Translations under genes and position numbers: made by a program
Origin: an uncultured Verrucomicrobia subdivision 3 bacterium
GTDB taxonomy: Bacteria > Verrucomicrobiota > Verrucomicrobiia > Limisphaerales > UBA11358
DNA length: 64,000 bases
NCBI GenBank assembly: GCA_903922735.1
Contig: CAIXUZ010000044.1
Span: 41,256-105,255, forward strand
Direction: 5' to 3'
The notes under the pieces: generated by a model
The model's database searches: none
What the model was told of the DNA's origin: nothing
The model's input: the letters and a program-made list of their open reading frames with translations, nothing else
Part shown: one piece after another, positions 24,175 to 33,500 of the stretch
Layout: the number at the start of each line of letters is the position of its first letter
Position numbering within the stretch: position 1 is the stretch's first letter

Positions 24175-24428
24175 CAGGTGCGGTTGGCCGCGACAAAACC
24201 GGCGAGCGCGCGGAGCGAGGCAAACGCCTGGTCGGCGACCGAGCGTTCGGTGATGACAATGCCGTAATCCGATTCCAAAATCGCCACGAGTTCGAGCGCG
24301 TCAATGGAATCCAGCTCCAGCCCCGTGCCGAAAATCGGCTCGTCAGCATTGATATCTGCCGGGGTGACACCTTCGAGGTGAAACCCCGCGATAATCTTGG
24401 TTTTCAGTTCTTCAATCAGCGATTCCAT
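24174..24428 (-). CDS. Acyl carrier protein
   Basis: An 84-residue ACP with the prosthetic-group motif ELDSIDALE (Ser41). I chose the ATG at 24428 because it gives a standard ACP; the frame runs further upstream without a domain. It precedes the KS-CLF fusion with a one-base overlap, so the two are probably partners in chain elongation. Confidence 0.92.
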   Translation of the reverse strand: MESLIEELKTKIIAGFHLEGVTPADINADEPIFGTGLELDSIDALELVAILESDYGIVITERSVADQAFASLRALAGFVAANRT

Positions 24429-24465
24429 ATCGGTATGGTGCAAGCGTAACTTTCCATGAATTGCT

Positions 24466-25161
24466 TTAGCAAGCGCGTTCCGGTGCGGAACACAGATTTC
24501 GGCACGCATCCACCAGAGTTCCGCCGCTGAATGACCTTTCGCGCGGTGAATTGTCAGGGCGGCCGAGCAGCAAGGCTGCGCCGTGCCAGCCGCGTGGTAA
24601 AAGATTTTCCGGGAACAAAATAGAATTCACGGTGGAGCGATTTATCGCTTCGATCCCGAGGCACAAAACCATTTCCGCGTCGCCGGCGCGCAGCCATTCG
24701 GCGGCTTCAGTCAAAACGCCAGCTCCGTTCGCGTCCGGCAAAATAAGCGACAGCACCGGGCCTTTCAGCCGGTAGCGGATGCAGAGTTCACCGATCACGG
24801 TGCTCGGCAGCGTGTAGGCAAAGATGCTTGGCCGCGGCGTCTGGGCGAAGCGGATGTCGGTATCCAGCGAGCCGGTGAAGCTTTCAACGCATACGCCGAG
24901 GCGGTCGCGACGCGTGTCAGACAGGGCATCAAAATTCACGGCCAGCAATTCCGCCGCCATGAAACCGAGGCGGCACATCAAGTCCATCCGCAGAAAACGC
25001 GATGGATCAGAGTCCGACAACAATGACCAGTGCAAACCATCCAGTTCACCCCGCGACAAATTGCCGGCGAGCTCCGCCGGCCACGCGCGCAGCCCGGTCT
25101 GGTCATTGCCCAACCCTTCCGGGCCGAGATAGCTGGCGGCGTGGATGACGAGGTTGCTCAT
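24466..25161 (-). CDS. Short ketosynthase-like protein without catalytic residues
   Basis: A 231-residue protein resembling the N-terminal half of a ketosynthase (beta-ketoacyl-synthase N-terminal-like family). Segments such as LGVCVESFTGSLDTD and the GDAEMVLCLGIEAINRS core match the KS fold. The active-site Cys position reads LPDANGAG, and there is no His pair, so it cannot condense alone. Such stand-alone fragments occur in aryl-polyene and flexirubin loci beside true KS genes and may be structural partners. It overlaps the upstream KS gene by four bases (ATGA). Confidence 0.72.
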   Translation of the reverse strand: MSNLVIHAASYLGPEGLGNDQTGLRAWPAELAGNLSRGELDGLHWSLLSDSDPSRFLRMDLMCRLGFMAAELLAVNFDALSDTRRDRLGVCVESFTGSLDTDIRFAQTPRPSIFAYTLPSTVIGELCIRYRLKGPVLSLILPDANGAGVLTEAAEWLRAGDAEMVLCLGIEAINRSTVNSILFPENLLPRGWHGAALLLGRPDNSPRERSFSGGTLVDACRNLCSAPERAC

Positions 25162-26345
25162 GGCTGTTCCTGTTCCAAAACCACGGCCGCGTTGGTGCCG
25201 CCGAAGCCGCAGTTCATTTTCAGAATCCGTTTCAAATGCGCCGTCGGCTGTGGCGTGGCTAACAGAGATGCCGGCGCGACCGGATCCCGTTCACGCAGGC
25301 GCGGGGTGCCGGGCAATAAATTATTTTGCATTGCCGCCACGCAGAGCGCCGTTTCCAGGACGCCGGCCGTGCCGAGCGTGTGGCCAAAGATGCCTTTGTT
25401 GGAACTGAATGGCGGCACGCGGTCGCCAAAAACGGAGCGCAGGGCCAGCGATTCCATGGCATCGTTATAAGGCGTGCCGGTGCCGTGGGCATTGACGTAA
25501 TCAATCTGTTCCGGTGTGAATTCCGCCTTCGCCAGTGCGCGCTGGATGGCGAGCGCCAGACCGGAGCCGTCGCGCGACGGGCCGGTGAGATGATTGGCAT
25601 CGTTGCTTGTCCCCCCGCCGGAAAGTAAAATGGCCGGCGACGAAAGTAATTCACGCTTCACCAGCACGATGGCCGCCGCGCCTTCGCCGAGGCTTAAGCC
25701 GATGCGCGATTGATCGAAAGGCCGGCAGCCTTCGGGGTCGAGCGACTTGAGCGAGTTGAAACCGGACAGGACGAATTGCGAAATCAAATCCACACCGGCG
25801 ACCAATACCACATCGGCGAGTCCGCGCCGGATGAGCGCCGCGCCTTGCAGAAGCGCGCTCAGGCCGGAAATGCAGGCGGCGGAAACACATTGCACCGGGC
25901 CCCGACAATCAAATGCTTTCGCGAGGTCGGCGGCGAGAAACGCCGGCTGGATCTGGCGTTGGGCGATGGCGGAAACCGGCAGCCGGCGGACAAGATTGTC
26001 GAGCGCCTCGATGTTCGCCTTCGTGGTCGAAAGGACAAAACCGCGTCGTTGGGGAGAAATCGAACCCAGAATGCCGCCGGTAATTTCAGCGGCTTCGCGC
26101 AGCGCGGCGGCGGCGAAAAGAAAGGCGCGCGAGTCGGCGTGAGCGGCATCGGCGGCGCGCAGTTGCGCCACGGTTTTGTCTGGCACAAAGCCGGCGACGA
26201 TGCTCTGGCTGGTTTTGCCGATGCCCAGTTCCCGGCGTTGCAAAGCGCTGCTGTTCGCCTCCACCGCGCGTTGCAGCAGTGCCAGGCTGAGTCCGGTGGC
26301 GCAGACCGCGCCGCTGCCGGCGATGGCAATGGCGCGTTTGTTCAC
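25158..26345 (-). CDS. 3-oxoacyl-ACP synthase (FabF-type ketosynthase)
   Basis: A 395-residue ketosynthase with Cys158 in SAACISGL, NAHGTGTPYND and NKGIFGHTLGTAG, plus NCGFGGTNAA at the end: a complete Cys-His-His set. I take the GTG at 26345, which overlaps the thioesterase stop (GTGA), rather than the upstream ATG at 26369. The partner is probably the degenerate protein encoded directly downstream. It catalyses decarboxylative condensation on ACP. Confidence 0.92.
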   Translation of the reverse strand: MNKRAIAIAGSGAVCATGLSLALLQRAVEANSSALQRRELGIGKTSQSIVAGFVPDKTVAQLRAADAAHADSRAFLFAAAALREAAEITGGILGSISPQRRGFVLSTTKANIEALDNLVRRLPVSAIAQRQIQPAFLAADLAKAFDCRGPVQCVSAACISGLSALLQGAALIRRGLADVVLVAGVDLISQFVLSGFNSLKSLDPEGCRPFDQSRIGLSLGEGAAAIVLVKRELLSSPAILLSGGGTSNDANHLTGPSRDGSGLALAIQRALAKAEFTPEQIDYVNAHGTGTPYNDAMESLALRSVFGDRVPPFSSNKGIFGHTLGTAGVLETALCVAAMQNNLLPGTPRLRERDPVAPASLLATPQPTAHLKRILKMNCGFGGTNAAVVLEQEQP

Positions 26346-26827
26346 GGCTGTTTCCAAAGCGATTCCCACGAGGTGAGACGTTCGAGCATGAAGAGCGGCC
26401 AGTTCAAGATCAGTTCGCCCGTCGGCGTGGTGAAAACCTGGCTGGTGCTGCCCGTGGCGAGCAGGGCGGCTTCACTTTCGCGGCGGATTTCGTAATCGAA
26501 GTCGAGCCGGGCGCTTTCGGATTTCAGCAGGCGCGTGGTGATGGTGAGCGTGTCGGACAATTTTGCAGGCGCGAGAAAATTCACTTCCACATGGATGACG
26601 GGAATGGCGATGCGCTGCTCAATAAACGTGGGGTAATCAATGCCCAGCCGCCGGCCGAAGGCGCGCCGGCCTTCCTCAAAATAATTGACATAATGCCCGT
26701 GCCACACGATGTGCAAGGCGTCCACCTCATTGAAGCGGACGCGCACGGTGCTCTGGTCCTCGATAAAGGCGCGCGGTGTGCCGCGCCGGATGGTGCGGCT
26801 GCGGGCGGGATTGTCAGTTGGGTTCAT
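26342..26827 (-). CDS. 4HBT-type hotdog thioesterase
   Basis: A 161-residue protein with FNEVDALHIVWHGHYVNYFE, the 4HBT motif with Asp36 as the likely catalytic acid. Its role is hydrolysis of acyl or aryl thioesters. It overlaps the acyltransferase before it (ATGA) and the KS after it (GTGA), which implies translational coupling. It is distinct from the thioesterase at 12554-13000, matching the idea of two chain-building sets. Confidence 0.88.
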   Translation of the reverse strand: MNPTDNPARSRTIRRGTPRAFIEDQSTVRVRFNEVDALHIVWHGHYVNYFEEGRRAFGRRLGIDYPTFIEQRIAIPVIHVEVNFLAPAKLSDTLTITTRLLKSESARLDFDYEIRRESEAALLATGSTSQVFTTPTGELILNWPLFMLERLTSWESLWKQP

Positions 26828-27807
26828 GGCGTGGATTTTGCCGCAGTGGTTGCGGCGGCGGAAACTATTTCAGTCTTCACCGGCGCGGGTGGTTCGTCCC
26901 AAAATGGAAAAATGTTAAACCATTGGAACGGGTATTGTTGGGCTACGTCGGCAAGGCGCGCGGCATATTCGGCGACGTGCGGCTTCAGGGCCTCAGGGCC
27001 GGCGCGCAGGATTTCGCGGGGAATAAATTTCGCGGGGAACGAGAAAAAACGGTAGTGGCCGAGGCGTTTGCGGATGACAAAGGTCTGGAAAATCGGCGCG
27101 CCGCTCACCGCTGCGAGCAGATACGGGCCGACGGGAAACCGCGCGGAGCCGCCGAGAAACGGCACACGCAGATCCGCGCCGCCGAACGAGCGGTCGCCGA
27201 GCAGGCAGACGATTTCGCCGCGCCGCAAGGCCGCCGAGATGGGAATGCTGCGCAGCGGATGACCGTCGGTGGCGATGAGGTTGAATTGTTTCGCCGCGAG
27301 CGCCTGGCTGAACAGCTCCCGCAGCCGGGCCTCGTCTTTTTCCAGCACCACGACATTGACGGGTTTGCCGAGGCGGCCCAGCAGGTGTCCGCCGATTTCC
27401 CAACTGCCGACATGCGCGCCGAGCAGAATGACGCCCTGGCCGCGATCCAGATAATCCTTGAAGAGAAATTCGCCCTCGTGGGTGCATTCAATTTTTGTAC
27501 GGCTCATGATGACTGCGAGCCGGTCCAGCAGCGTGACGCCGAAGGAGAAAAAATGGCGATAGACCAGCAGCGGCCATTTCCAGAACGGCTGCGGCCCGAG
27601 CGTGCGGCGCAGAAAGTCCTTGGAGCAGCGGTAGCTGGACGGATTGCAGAGCGTGAAATAAGCGGCGACAAAAATCAGCAAGCCGTAGGCCCAGCGGACG
27701 CCGAGCCGGCGGATGAGCTGGACGAAACACCAGTTGCCGAAATACCCGCCGCGGGTGCGCCCCGACCAGCGAACTGCGGGTGTTTCGGGAGAATGGCCGC
27801 CGCTCAT
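26824..27807 (-). CDS. LpxL/HtrB-like lysophospholipid/lauroyl acyltransferase
   Basis: A 327-residue protein with a hydrophobic N-terminal segment (about 38-55) and the LpxL-type catalytic motif GAHVGSWEIGG (His132, Glu137). The conserved LLGDRSFGG and WFNIFPFWDE follow. Family members transfer acyl chains from ACP to lipid A sugars. In aryl-polyene loci a homologue is believed to transfer the polyene. It starts six bases after the ammonia-lyase stop. Confidence 0.85.
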   Translation of the reverse strand: MSGGHSPETPAVRWSGRTRGGYFGNWCFVQLIRRLGVRWAYGLLIFVAAYFTLCNPSSYRCSKDFLRRTLGPQPFWKWPLLVYRHFFSFGVTLLDRLAVIMSRTKIECTHEGEFLFKDYLDRGQGVILLGAHVGSWEIGGHLLGRLGKPVNVVVLEKDEARLRELFSQALAAKQFNLIATDGHPLRSIPISAALRRGEIVCLLGDRSFGGADLRVPFLGGSARFPVGPYLLAAVSGAPIFQTFVIRKRLGHYRFFSFPAKFIPREILRAGPEALKPHVAEYAARLADVAQQYPFQWFNIFPFWDEPPAPVKTEIVSAAATTAAKSTP

Positions 27808-27813
27808 AATTGG

Positions 27814-29382
27814 TCACGGTGCCGGCGGCCGCGGCGGGAGCAGTTGTTTTTGCGCCGCCGGCGAACGAAGCAGTTCGTTGACGCGCGCGATGTCCTCGAA
27901 CAGCGGGCGGTCCAACGAGAGTTTTGCCGAGACGCCGCGCACGAGGCGGTGCAGCTTTGCGTAATCCGCGCCCATCAGGTCGCCGCCGCGCAGATCGGCG
28001 GCCTGCGTGAGTGCGAGCGCCTGAATGGCGGCAAGCTTCCAGACTTTTTCCGTCAGCTCGCGGGTCATGCGGGCGGAAATCGTGCCCATGCTGACCACGT
28101 CCTGGTTGTTCGCGTTGGTGGGAATGGTCTGCACGCTGGCGGGCGCGGTCAATAAACGGCAGTCGGCGGCGAGCGACGTGGCAAGGAGTTGCACGCCCAT
28201 GAAGCCGGAGTTCAAACCGGAATCGCCGCCGGCGAGCAGCGGCGGCAGGCCGAGGCTGTAACGCCAGTTGACGAGCCGTTCGAGCTGGCGTTCGAGGAGC
28301 AGCGCGCATTTGGCAAGGCCAAGCCGCAGATAGTCGCACGCCATCGCGATTTGCTGGCCGTAAAAATTGCCGCAGTGGATGATGGACTGCGTTTCGGGGA
28401 ACGCGAGCGGGTTGTCGGTGGAGGCGTTGAGTTCGCGCTCGATGACCTGCTCGATGTGCCAGAGCGATTCCTGAAACGCGCCGAGAATTTGGGGGGAACA
28501 GCGGACGGAATACGGGTCTTGGATTTCCACGCCCGGCGCCACCGGTTTGGCGTGCGAACCCCATTGGTGCTCGTCAATTTCCTGCTGGTATTTTGGATGC
28601 GTCCGCAGATGCGCGGCGATGCGCTCAGCCACGGCGGATTGCCCGCGAAAACCGCGTGCCTTGTGAACCTGTTCGCAGAGCACTTCCGGCGAGGCCCAGA
28701 GCGCCTGAAAAAGATTCGCCGAGAGCAATTCGCTCCAGCTCAACAGCTCGGCGGCTTCGCGCACGGCGAGCACGGCAAGGCCGGTCATCACGGACGTGCC
28801 GTTGACGAGCGCGAGGCCTTCCTTGCACTGGAGCGTGACGGGCGCCAGACCGTTTTGCTTGAGCGCATCGGCAGCGGTCAGGCGCTGGTCGCCGATGCGG
28901 ACGTGGCCGAGGCCGACAAGCATCCGCGCCATGTGCGCGAGCGGCACAAGGTCGCCGCTGGCACCGACGGAGCCTTCGCTGGGAATTTCCGGAAGAATAT
29001 CGCGGTTCAGCGCGGCGATGAGCAGATCCACGACTTCGGGCCGGATGCCGGAATAGCCGCGCGTCAGCGCATTGGCGCGGGCGACCATGATGGCGCGGGT
29101 TTCCTCGGGAGAAAAAAGCTTTCCCTGACCGACGGAAAGATGATGCAGCAGGTTCAACTGATGCTGCTCCAAGTCCGCGGTGGAGACGCGCGTGCCGCTC
29201 AACGGGCCGAAGCCGGTGTTGATGCCATAGACGGCGCGCGGTTCGGCGGCAACTTTCTCCACGAGCGCCCGGCTGGCGAGCATCCGCTCGCGGGCGGCGG
29301 CGGGAATTTCGCAACGGCGGCGGCGGTGAGCGATTTCCCAAACGTCGCCCAGGGCCAGGTCATGTCCCGTCAGTTGAATCAT
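27814..29382 (-). CDS. Aromatic amino acid ammonia-lyase, probably tyrosine ammonia-lyase
   Basis: A 522-residue protein of the histidine/phenylalanine/tyrosine ammonia-lyase family. The MIO cofactor triad Ala141-Ser142-Gly143 lies in VGASGDLVPLAHM, with Tyr52 in VYGINTGFG and the QDVVSMG region near the C-terminus. The selectivity segment reads NLLHHLSVG (His80-His81-Leu82). A His-Leu here marks tyrosine lyases such as the Rhodobacter enzyme, against Ser-His in histidine lyases, so 4-coumarate is the likely product. It is the first gene of the operon and would supply the aryl starter. The ATG at 29382 is preferred over 13 extra upstream residues. Confidence 0.88.
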   Translation of the reverse strand: MIQLTGHDLALGDVWEIAHRRRRCEIPAAARERMLASRALVEKVAAEPRAVYGINTGFGPLSGTRVSTADLEQHQLNLLHHLSVGQGKLFSPEETRAIMVARANALTRGYSGIRPEVVDLLIAALNRDILPEIPSEGSVGASGDLVPLAHMARMLVGLGHVRIGDQRLTAADALKQNGLAPVTLQCKEGLALVNGTSVMTGLAVLAVREAAELLSWSELLSANLFQALWASPEVLCEQVHKARGFRGQSAVAERIAAHLRTHPKYQQEIDEHQWGSHAKPVAPGVEIQDPYSVRCSPQILGAFQESLWHIEQVIERELNASTDNPLAFPETQSIIHCGNFYGQQIAMACDYLRLGLAKCALLLERQLERLVNWRYSLGLPPLLAGGDSGLNSGFMGVQLLATSLAADCRLLTAPASVQTIPTNANNQDVVSMGTISARMTRELTEKVWKLAAIQALALTQAADLRGGDLMGADYAKLHRLVRGVSAKLSLDRPLFEDIARVNELLRSPAAQKQLLPPRPPAP

Positions 29383-29448
29383 CGTGCGGCGATGGTATTT
29401 GTTTTGTGGTTGCGACTGCAACTGATTGTTGCCGTCTCATGGGAAACC

Positions 29449-29477
29449 TTGACATTCCCACGCCCTTGGTATTTAAG
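29449..29477 (+). promoter_or_regulatory. Candidate promoter for the exported protein gene at 29546
   Basis: TTGACA at 29449-29454 is followed after 15-17 bases by TATTTAAG, resembling a -35/-10 pair, about 70 bases before the ATG. It lies in the divergent gap to the ammonia-lyase operon. The spacing is slightly short for the best -10 word. Confidence 0.35.
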
Positions 29478-29545
29478 AAGCAAATGGAATTTGCAGGGTT
29501 CCGCTATTGCTTTAGCTGTGATACAAAATTAATCAAAAAATCATT

Positions 29546-30439
29546 ATGAAACTTAACCCACTTGTCCGTTTTACCGCATTGGTTGTAGCGGGAATGCTGA
29601 TTGCCAGCACCTCGGCAATCCGTTTGATTTGCCCGTCCGTCTGCGCTGCAGATCAAAATGTCGAAATTCTGAATAATGCTTCCATTATCAAACTACAAAG
29701 TTTGAATTTGGGCGACGAAGTGATTGTCGACAAGATCAAGACCTCAAAAACTGATTTTGATGTGACGGTGGACGGCATAATACGGTTAAAAGAGGCGAAG
29801 GTGTCTGGCTCGGTTATTTCGGCGATGATTAATGCAAAAAGCCAAAAACCTGCAACGCACCCGGTTACGACTGTAACGGACAATGAGAACAAACAGCCGC
29901 CAGTTGGCGATATAAATGACCCCAATACATATCATGATTCCGGTGTGTGGTTTTATGAAGAAGTTGGCGGGGTAAAGAAAATGACGCAATTAAGCACGGA
30001 AACCTATGATGTTTCACAGTTTTATGGTCCCTTTGGTATCCACAATCGGGCCATCGTGATTTCGGAAGTTTCCGCGAAAACGCAAATAACTTCCTCCAAG
30101 CCGGTTTTCTATATGTATTTTGGCGAGGGCCGGAAAGACAACGGGGATATGTTCGGAACCCTGACCCCGGATCAAGTGCCTTTGGCACATTTAAAAGTGA
30201 TAAATACAAGTAAGAAACAAGAGCGGACAATTTCTATAGGTTCCGGAGGTGCATATGGCGGAACAATGGGGGTGCCCTCAAAAGAAAAACGGGCCATCGA
30301 ATGGAGTAAGGTTGGACTGGGAATCTATCGCGTGACTCCCAGAGACAGCCTTGCCTCGGGTGAGTACGCCTTCATTTTTTCACACTCGCAAATGCAAGGA
30401 GGCGTGGGCGGTAAATTGTTTTGCTTTGGCGTCCACTGA
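29546..30439 (+). CDS. Exported protein of unknown function
   Basis: A 297-residue protein with a signal peptide (hydrophobic 8-24, cleavage probably near CAA-35). Residues about 36-100 form a helical segment (LNNASIIKLQSLNLGDEVIV) resembling short repeats found in bacterial exported proteins. The C-terminal half is beta-rich with many polar residues. I do not recognise a family. Its base composition is visibly more AT-rich than both flanking operons, and it stands alone on the plus strand between two minus-strand operons, which suggests a later insertion. A good terminator follows. Confidence 0.65.
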   Translation: MKLNPLVRFTALVVAGMLIASTSAIRLICPSVCAADQNVEILNNASIIKLQSLNLGDEVIVDKIKTSKTDFDVTVDGIIRLKEAKVSGSVISAMINAKSQKPATHPVTTVTDNENKQPPVGDINDPNTYHDSGVWFYEEVGGVKKMTQLSTETYDVSQFYGPFGIHNRAIVISEVSAKTQITSSKPVFYMYFGEGRKDNGDMFGTLTPDQVPLAHLKVINTSKKQERTISIGSGGAYGGTMGVPSKEKRAIEWSKVGLGIYRVTPRDSLASGEYAFIFSHSQMQGGVGGKLFCFGVH

Positions 30440-30472
30440 AATAGCCAGAGGTTGCAAGTATAGAATTTTGCC

Positions 30473-30505
30473 AGCCGGAACAGAAATGTTCCGGCTTTTT
30501 ATTTT
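30473..30505 (+). terminator. Rho-independent terminator
   Basis: A perfect 9-base stem AGCCGGAAC / GTTCCGGCT with a 6-base loop is followed by TTTTTATTTTG. It lies 34 bases after the stop of the exported-protein gene and just touches the end of the convergent exporter gene. Confidence 0.85.
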
Positions 30506-33500
30506 GGTTTTGAGTCCGGCCAGACGGGCACGAAATGAAACCATTGCTCTGGGTAGCGCCGGATTTCTGGTTCGAAGGCGGATAGAATCTGCTGCGTGAA
30601 TTTTTGCCGGTTCTCGCGGCTGCCCAGCGCGGCGCGATCGTAGGTGAACTCCGGTAAAATCCGTGCGGCATAACCTTCGGCTTCACGCGCCACCACCACG
30701 CCGAGCACTGCGCAACCGGAGGCGCGGGCGAGTTCCGCTGCCGCCACGGAGGCGCGGAAGGGCTGGCCGAACAAATTCACGTCCACGGCTTTCGCCTCCG
30801 GTGGACGGTCGATGAGCAGCGCCACGTTCTCGCCGGCCTGCAGCCGCTTGATGATCTCCACAAAATCAAAACCGTTGCTGCCGATGACGAACGTCTCGAT
30901 GCCCCAGCGGGCGCGCGAAGCCTGACGCAATTCCGTCAGCCCGTCGCCGGGTTCCGCCTGCGTGATTACCACAATTTTGATGCCGCGCTGGCCGAGCAAT
31001 GCGCCGCCGAGTTCCCAGTTGCCGAGGTGGGGCGTGAGCAGCAGCACGCCGCGTTTTCGCGCGCAGGCGTTTTCCAGAATGCTCCAGTCGGTGCCCGCCG
31101 TGAGCCAGCGATCCATGACCACGCCACTTTCAAACCGCCAGAGTTCCGCGAGTTTCACTGCGAACTGGCGGAACAGTTCGTGCGCCTTGCGCCTCGCCAG
31201 CCGCCGGTCATGGCCAACCACGGGCAGTAGATTCTGAACGACCATTTCCCGCCGCTGCGGCTGCACCCGGTAATAAATCTCCGCCACGCTGACGCAAATG
31301 GATTGCAGCACGAAGTCCGGCAGAAACCGGACGCAGATCAAACCGGTTTGCCAAAGCCAAACGCGATAAAAGACTGAAGGCGTGCCGGCTTTCTTCGTTT
31401 CCGCTTTCCGCCTTCCGCCTTCCGCTCTTAATTTCTGCCACCATGCTGGCAGCAGATAAATGGAGATCAACATGTTTGCCGCGATGCCGGTGGCGCAGAT
31501 TTTGCCAAGGCTGGCCATGCCGGCGTTGCCCGACCACGCAAGCGAGCCGAACCCGGCGATGGCCGTGCCGCCGCACAGCAGCAGCGCGCGGCCGATGGAG
31601 CGTCGCACCATCGCGAGGTCGCCGCCGTGCCGCCGCAACGCGAGCTGCATGAAGATGCCGTAGTCCACCCCCGTGCCCAGCAGCAGCGGCACGGACATCA
31701 GGTTGAGCAAATTCCACGACCAGCCGAGCACGGCCATGACGGCCAGCAGACAAAGTCCGCTCAGCAGCAGCACCGCGAGGCCGAGGAAAATTTCCGCGGG
31801 CCGGCGAAACGCCAGCCACAGCGACGTCAACACGAGCAGCACCATCGGGGTGACCACCGCCCACATTTTTTCCTGCACCCGTTGGAGTGTGCTGGTGCCG
31901 AGCAGGCTCCAGCCGGACAGCAGAATTTTGTTTTGCGCCAGCTGCGCCGACAAATTTGCCAGGGCCTTGGAGTCCGGGTGATGGGTGGCCGGATAGACCA
32001 GGCCCATGACAAACCATTGGTTGTCGGCGCGGGTGACAAAGCGTTTGAGCAGCCAGCGGCTCACCTCATTGGTTGGCCAGACCGTGCCGGTGGCGAGGGC
32101 GGCGCGCGACCAGGTGCGGGTTAATTCATCGGTGAGAAACAGGGCGTTGGTGTTAAAGCCCGCCGCCAGCGCTGCCTCGCTCAAGCGCGTTCGCTGCCCG
32201 GTGAACCAGGCGGCGGTGATGCGGTTGGAAACCTGATTTTCCGGCCGCGGCCACAGCGCGGTCGGCAGTAGAAACTCGCCGACAACTTTTTGTGAGCGCG
32301 CCGTGTTCAATGCCTTTTCCGCCAGCGTGAGGCGCTGAAAAATTTTACTTTCGTCCTGGCCGGAGATGATGACCCACAGCGCGTCCTGCGGAATGCCCAT
32401 CTCGGTGGTGATTTCCTCCAGGGTCGCCTGCGCCTGACTATGCTGCGGTTTCAGCGCGTCAGCGGTGTGGTCGAGTCCGGGACGGTGAAAAAACAGAATG
32501 GTTCCAGCCACGATGACGAGCGCAGCCGTCAGCCACAAAATTCTTCGGCTGGGAAAATTGTTCGCCGGCGCGGCGGCGGGCGTTTCGCGCGGCGGTATAA
32601 AATAGCTCCACCAGTTGGCTGCAACCGGCGCGGCCGTTTTTCGGCGGCTGGGAAAGAGCGGTGGCAGATAAATCATCACCATCACCAGCGCGGCCAGCGC
32701 CACCCCGATGCCGACGAGCGTGCCGAGCTGCGCGAGGCCGGGCAGGCCCCCGAAGTTCAAAACCATAAACGAGCTAATGGTTGTGATCGCCGCCCAGAGG
32801 ATGCTGGGCGCGATGGCGCGGCGGATTTCCGGCACGCTCAACTGCGGATGCGCCAGTGCTTCCTGGTAATGCACCACCGCGTAATCCACCGCGAGCCCAA
32901 GCAAAATTGCTGCGAAGCCCATGCTCACAATGCTGATCGTGCCGAGAATCAATCCGCCCAGCGCGAGCGTGGCGGCGAGAATCAACAGCAGCAGCGTGAG
33001 CAGCCACAGCATCGGCAGCCAGCGGCGGTGCGTGAACCAGAAAAGAATGGCGATGATGATGGCGGTGCCGGTGACCGAGCCGCTCAAATCTTTCTGCATC
33101 TGCGAAGATATTTCCGCGACAAAAACCGGGCGTCCGGTGAAATGTACTTTCACCGGTGCAAAATCCGGGTTGCTGGCTTGAATGGTTTTCACCGCTGACG
33201 CGATGGCTTTCAGCCAGGCCGTGCATTCACGGTAGCCGCCGAGTTCCGGCTGCGCCTGCACGAAGAGCAGCCGGAAGGTTCCACCCGCCGAGACGAACAT
33301 CTTCGATCCCTGATCCATCGAAAGCCCGCTGACGTTGGTGAGCGCGGGCAGTTCCAGCAGGTTGAACGGGTCAAATGCGCGGCGGGCGATGTCCGTGGGT
33401 GAAAGCGATGTGGCCAGTGCCTCGCGGGTTTCGGCGAGCACGGTGCCGATATTGTCGGCGGACAACCGGTTGGTGAGCGCGGCAAAGTCGGTTGGCGGCT

